NCBI GenBank assembly: GCA_014380985.1
Contig: JACMIU010000713.1
Location: 1 to 7,437, forward strand
DNA length: 7,437 bases
DNA from: Armatimonadota bacterium
GTDB taxonomy: Bacteria; Armatimonadota; Armatimonadia; Armatimonadales; Armatimonadaceae
Reading direction: 5' to 3'
Each line of letters opens with the position of its first letter. The stretch's first letter is position 1. Shown here piece by piece: positions 6,284-7,437 of the stretch. The notes beneath the pieces were generated by a model, which had not been told where the DNA came from, made no database searches, and saw only the letters and a list, made by a program, of their open reading frames with translations. Both the position numbers and the translations under genes were made by a program.

Positions 6284-6712
6284 ATGTACCTCCTCGATAC
6301 GAATGCATTGAGGCTTTATGTGGAAGGCGACGCGAATGTAGTGCTCCGTGTACAGGAAAATCTAAGCATGGTGTTCATTAGTTCCGTGGTCGCAGAGGAA
6401 CTTGTTTCAGGTCGTCTTGCCCGCATCAATCGCGCCCGTAGCGCGAATAATTCACTCTCCGTAGCGGAAGCGCACGAATATTTCGTAAAAGCACTTGAAG
6501 ATCTACGTCTGCTCCCAATTCTGACCTACTCAGAGGCGGCGGACGCAGTATTCGATACTCTCCCCGCTAAAGCGAAACGCGCCGGAACGCAGGATTGCCG
6601 AATTGCCGCCCAAGCCATCGCGCACGGGCTAACGGTCGTTACGCGCAATGTTGGCGATTTCGCGGCTATCGGTGCGCCGTTCGCGGATTGGAGCGCGACA
6701 AGCCCGTCATAA
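6284..6712 (+). CDS. vapC: PIN-domain RNase, VapC-like toxin
   Basis: This is a 142-residue single PIN domain, the normal VapC length. VapC toxins are Mg2+-dependent RNases that cut tRNA or rRNA and slow growth when the antitoxin is lost. The acidic cluster is present: Asp5 in MYLLDTN, Glu39 in AEELVSG, Asp104 in GTQDCRIAAQAIAHGL and Asp125 in TRNVGDF, with the conserved LTVVTRN strand at 116-122. It follows the candidate antitoxin by 3 bases, with only a distant AGG (6270-6272) as ribosome binding site, so its translation is probably coupled to that gene. By my hand count, bases 6301-6660 are about 54% GC, clearly lower than the following aldolase, and codon choice is more AT-rich, consistent with horizontal arrival. 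The target RNA cannot be read from the sequence. Confidence 0.88.
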   Translation: MYLLDTNALRLYVEGDANVVLRVQENLSMVFISSVVAEELVSGRLARINRARSANNSLSVAEAHEYFVKALEDLRLLPILTYSEAADAVFDTLPAKAKRAGTQDCRIAAQAIAHGLTVVTRNVGDFAAIGAPFADWSATSPS

Positions 6713-6715
6713 GCA

Positions 6716-7363
6716 ATGAATAAGCCCGACGCTACCTACCGCTTGCTAAACCCCGGCGTGATCGCCGTGATTCGCGCCGATTCGTCGGAACAGTTGCTTG
6801 ATGTTGCCCGCGCCCTCCTTGCCGGGGGCGTGTCGGCGATGGAGGTCACGATGACCACGCCAAACGCACTGGAAGCCGTTCGCGCCGTTTTGGACGCCCT
6901 CGGCGACGCCGTGCTGATGGGCGTCGGAACGGTACTGGACACGGAAACCTGCCGCGCCGCCCTGCTCGCCGGGGCGCAGTTCGTCGTAACGCCGGTGACG
7001 AAGCCCGACATTATCACCGTTTGCAACCGGTATTCCGTTCCCATCATCTGCGGGGCGTACACGCCGACCGAAGCGTTGACCGCACACGAGTCCGGCGCGG
7101 ACTTCGTGAAAATCTTTCCCGCCGAAACGCTCGGCGCGGCGTACATGAAGGCGCTGCTTGCGCCCCTGCCGCAACTGCGCCTGATTCCGACCGGGGGCGT
7201 GGACGTGGGTAACGCAGGAGACTTTATACGCGCCGGTTGCGTCGCGGTCGCGGCGGGCGGCTCGCTGGTATCCAAGTCGGCACTCCAAAGCAACGACTTT
7301 GCCGCAATTACCGAAACGGCAAAGCAGTTCGTGGCGAATGTTCGCGCCGCGCGTAGTCGATAG
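6716..7363 (+). CDS. eda: KDPG/KHG aldolase family protein (Eda-like)
   Basis: This is a 215-residue class I aldolase of the family that cleaves 2-keto-3-deoxy-6-phosphogluconate (Entner-Doudoroff pathway) or 4-hydroxy-2-oxoglutarate to pyruvate and a second product, in the cytosol. The general base is Glu43 (AMEVTMTTP) and the Schiff-base lysine is Lys132 (FVKIFPAE). Thr72 (GVGTVL), Pro93 (VTPVTKP), GAYTPTE (113-119) and PTGGV (158-162) are also in place. The Arg that follows the catalytic Glu in E. coli (Arg49 in EVTLRT) is Thr47 here, so pyruvate-carboxylate binding and substrate preference may differ. KDPG, KHG or KDPGal activity are all possible. The start lies 3 bases after the vapC stop with no Shine-Dalgarno, which suggests translational reinitiation or an internal promoter within vapC. 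Sampled stretches are about 70% GC, unlike the lower-GC vapC immediately upstream. Confidence 0.9.
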   Translation: MNKPDATYRLLNPGVIAVIRADSSEQLLDVARALLAGGVSAMEVTMTTPNALEAVRAVLDALGDAVLMGVGTVLDTETCRAALLAGAQFVVTPVTKPDIITVCNRYSVPIICGAYTPTEALTAHESGADFVKIFPAETLGAAYMKALLAPLPQLRLIPTGGVDVGNAGDFIRAGCVAVAAGGSLVSKSALQSNDFAAITETAKQFVANVRAARSR

Positions 7364-7372
7364 GAGGGGTAG

Positions 7373-7437
7373 TTGAACCGCCAAGGCAGGCAAAACGAAG
7401 TTTTCGCCGACGCTAAGGATGCCAAGATAGGAGAAGA
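7373..7437 (+). CDS. Possible start of an open frame running off the window
   Basis: AGGAGG (7362-7367), overlapping the aldolase stop, is the strongest Shine-Dalgarno-like sequence in the window and lies 5 bases before a TTG. The frame from that TTG stays open for 21 codons to the edge and begins LNRQGRQNEVF, then ADAKDAK. Such NRQ and DAKDAK peptides are what the common GCCAAGG-type intergenic repeat gives when translated. The frame may therefore be a repeat read as protein, or the N-terminus of a gene that has absorbed the repeat. It is too short to assign. Confidence 0.2.
   Translation, partial: MNRQGRQNEVFADAKDAKIGE
7376..7428. repeat. Degenerate GCCAAGG-type short repeats
   Basis: Copies or near copies of one motif occur close together: CGCCAAGG (7379-7386), GGCAAAACG (7389-7397), CGCTAAGG (7411-7418) and TGCCAAGA (7420-7427). 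Spacing is roughly 9-11 bases, with a diverged gap at 7398-7410. It resembles the accGCCAAGGacGCCAAGG class of intergenic tracts that I recall from several environmental bacterial genomes. The tract continues to the window edge, so its full extent is unknown. Confidence 0.45.

Noticed and set aside
6700..6728. AAGCCCG direct repeat (6700-6706 and 6722-6728) across the vapC/aldolase junction, considered as a target-site duplication.
   Set aside because: No matching copy is seen at the left boundary of the toxin-antitoxin pair near 6007-6061, and 7 bases is easily chance.
1..7437. tRNA, rRNA, CRISPR arrays, insertion sequences and riboswitches.
   Set aside because: No cloverleaf, no regularly spaced repeats, no transposase frame and no recognisable riboswitch core were found on either strand.

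Overview
The window comes from a GC-rich bacterial chromosome. It is gene-dense, and nothing in it is longer than about 130 bases without a gene. The phylum cannot be fixed from the sequence. Several genes have a TATAAT-like -10 box only about 10-25 bases before the start codon, and two of these appear almost leaderless. Such promoters are frequent in Deinococcota, Armatimonadota and similar GC-rich lineages, but this is only a weak hint.

Layout from left to right. A plus-strand amidohydrolase of the N-acyl-D-amino-acid deacylase family is cut by the left edge (3-1211). It converges on a minus-strand atypical SDR (NAD(P)-binding) protein (1237-2148), which is divergent from a PadR-family repressor (2281-2841). 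The repressor is the obvious candidate regulator of the SDR gene, and the shared 132-bp region holds a candidate promoter and a short dyad. padR converges, with a 3-bp gap, on recN (2845-4524, minus), which encodes the SMC-like DNA repair ATPase. Upstream of recN on the same strand is a 113-residue protein of unknown function (4600-4941). A 78-bp divergent spacer separates that gene from an aldo-keto reductase that closely resembles E. coli YajO (5020-6006).

The right-hand part is a compact three-gene plus-strand set. It has its own TATAAT box and consists of a 72-residue unrecognised protein (6062-6280), a PIN-domain VapC-like RNase (6284-6712) and a KDPG/KHG-aldolase family protein (6716-7363). 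The first two look like a toxin-antitoxin pair with an unfamiliar antitoxin. The aldolase starts only 3 bases after the vapC stop and has no obvious ribosome binding site, so it appears coupled to the pair. The last 65 bases hold degenerate GCCAAGG-type repeats and an open frame that runs off the edge.

Most genes are chromosomal housekeeping or catabolic genes: D-amino-acid derivative hydrolysis, sugar-acid aldol cleavage, carbonyl reduction and recombinational repair. The accessory-looking content is the toxin-antitoxin pair and the terminal repeat tract. The points most worth a second look are the unfamiliar antitoxin and its coupling to the aldolase, the near-leaderless recN promoter with two overlapping dyads, the aldolase lacking the Arg49 equivalent, and the SDR lacking the catalytic Tyr-Lys pair.
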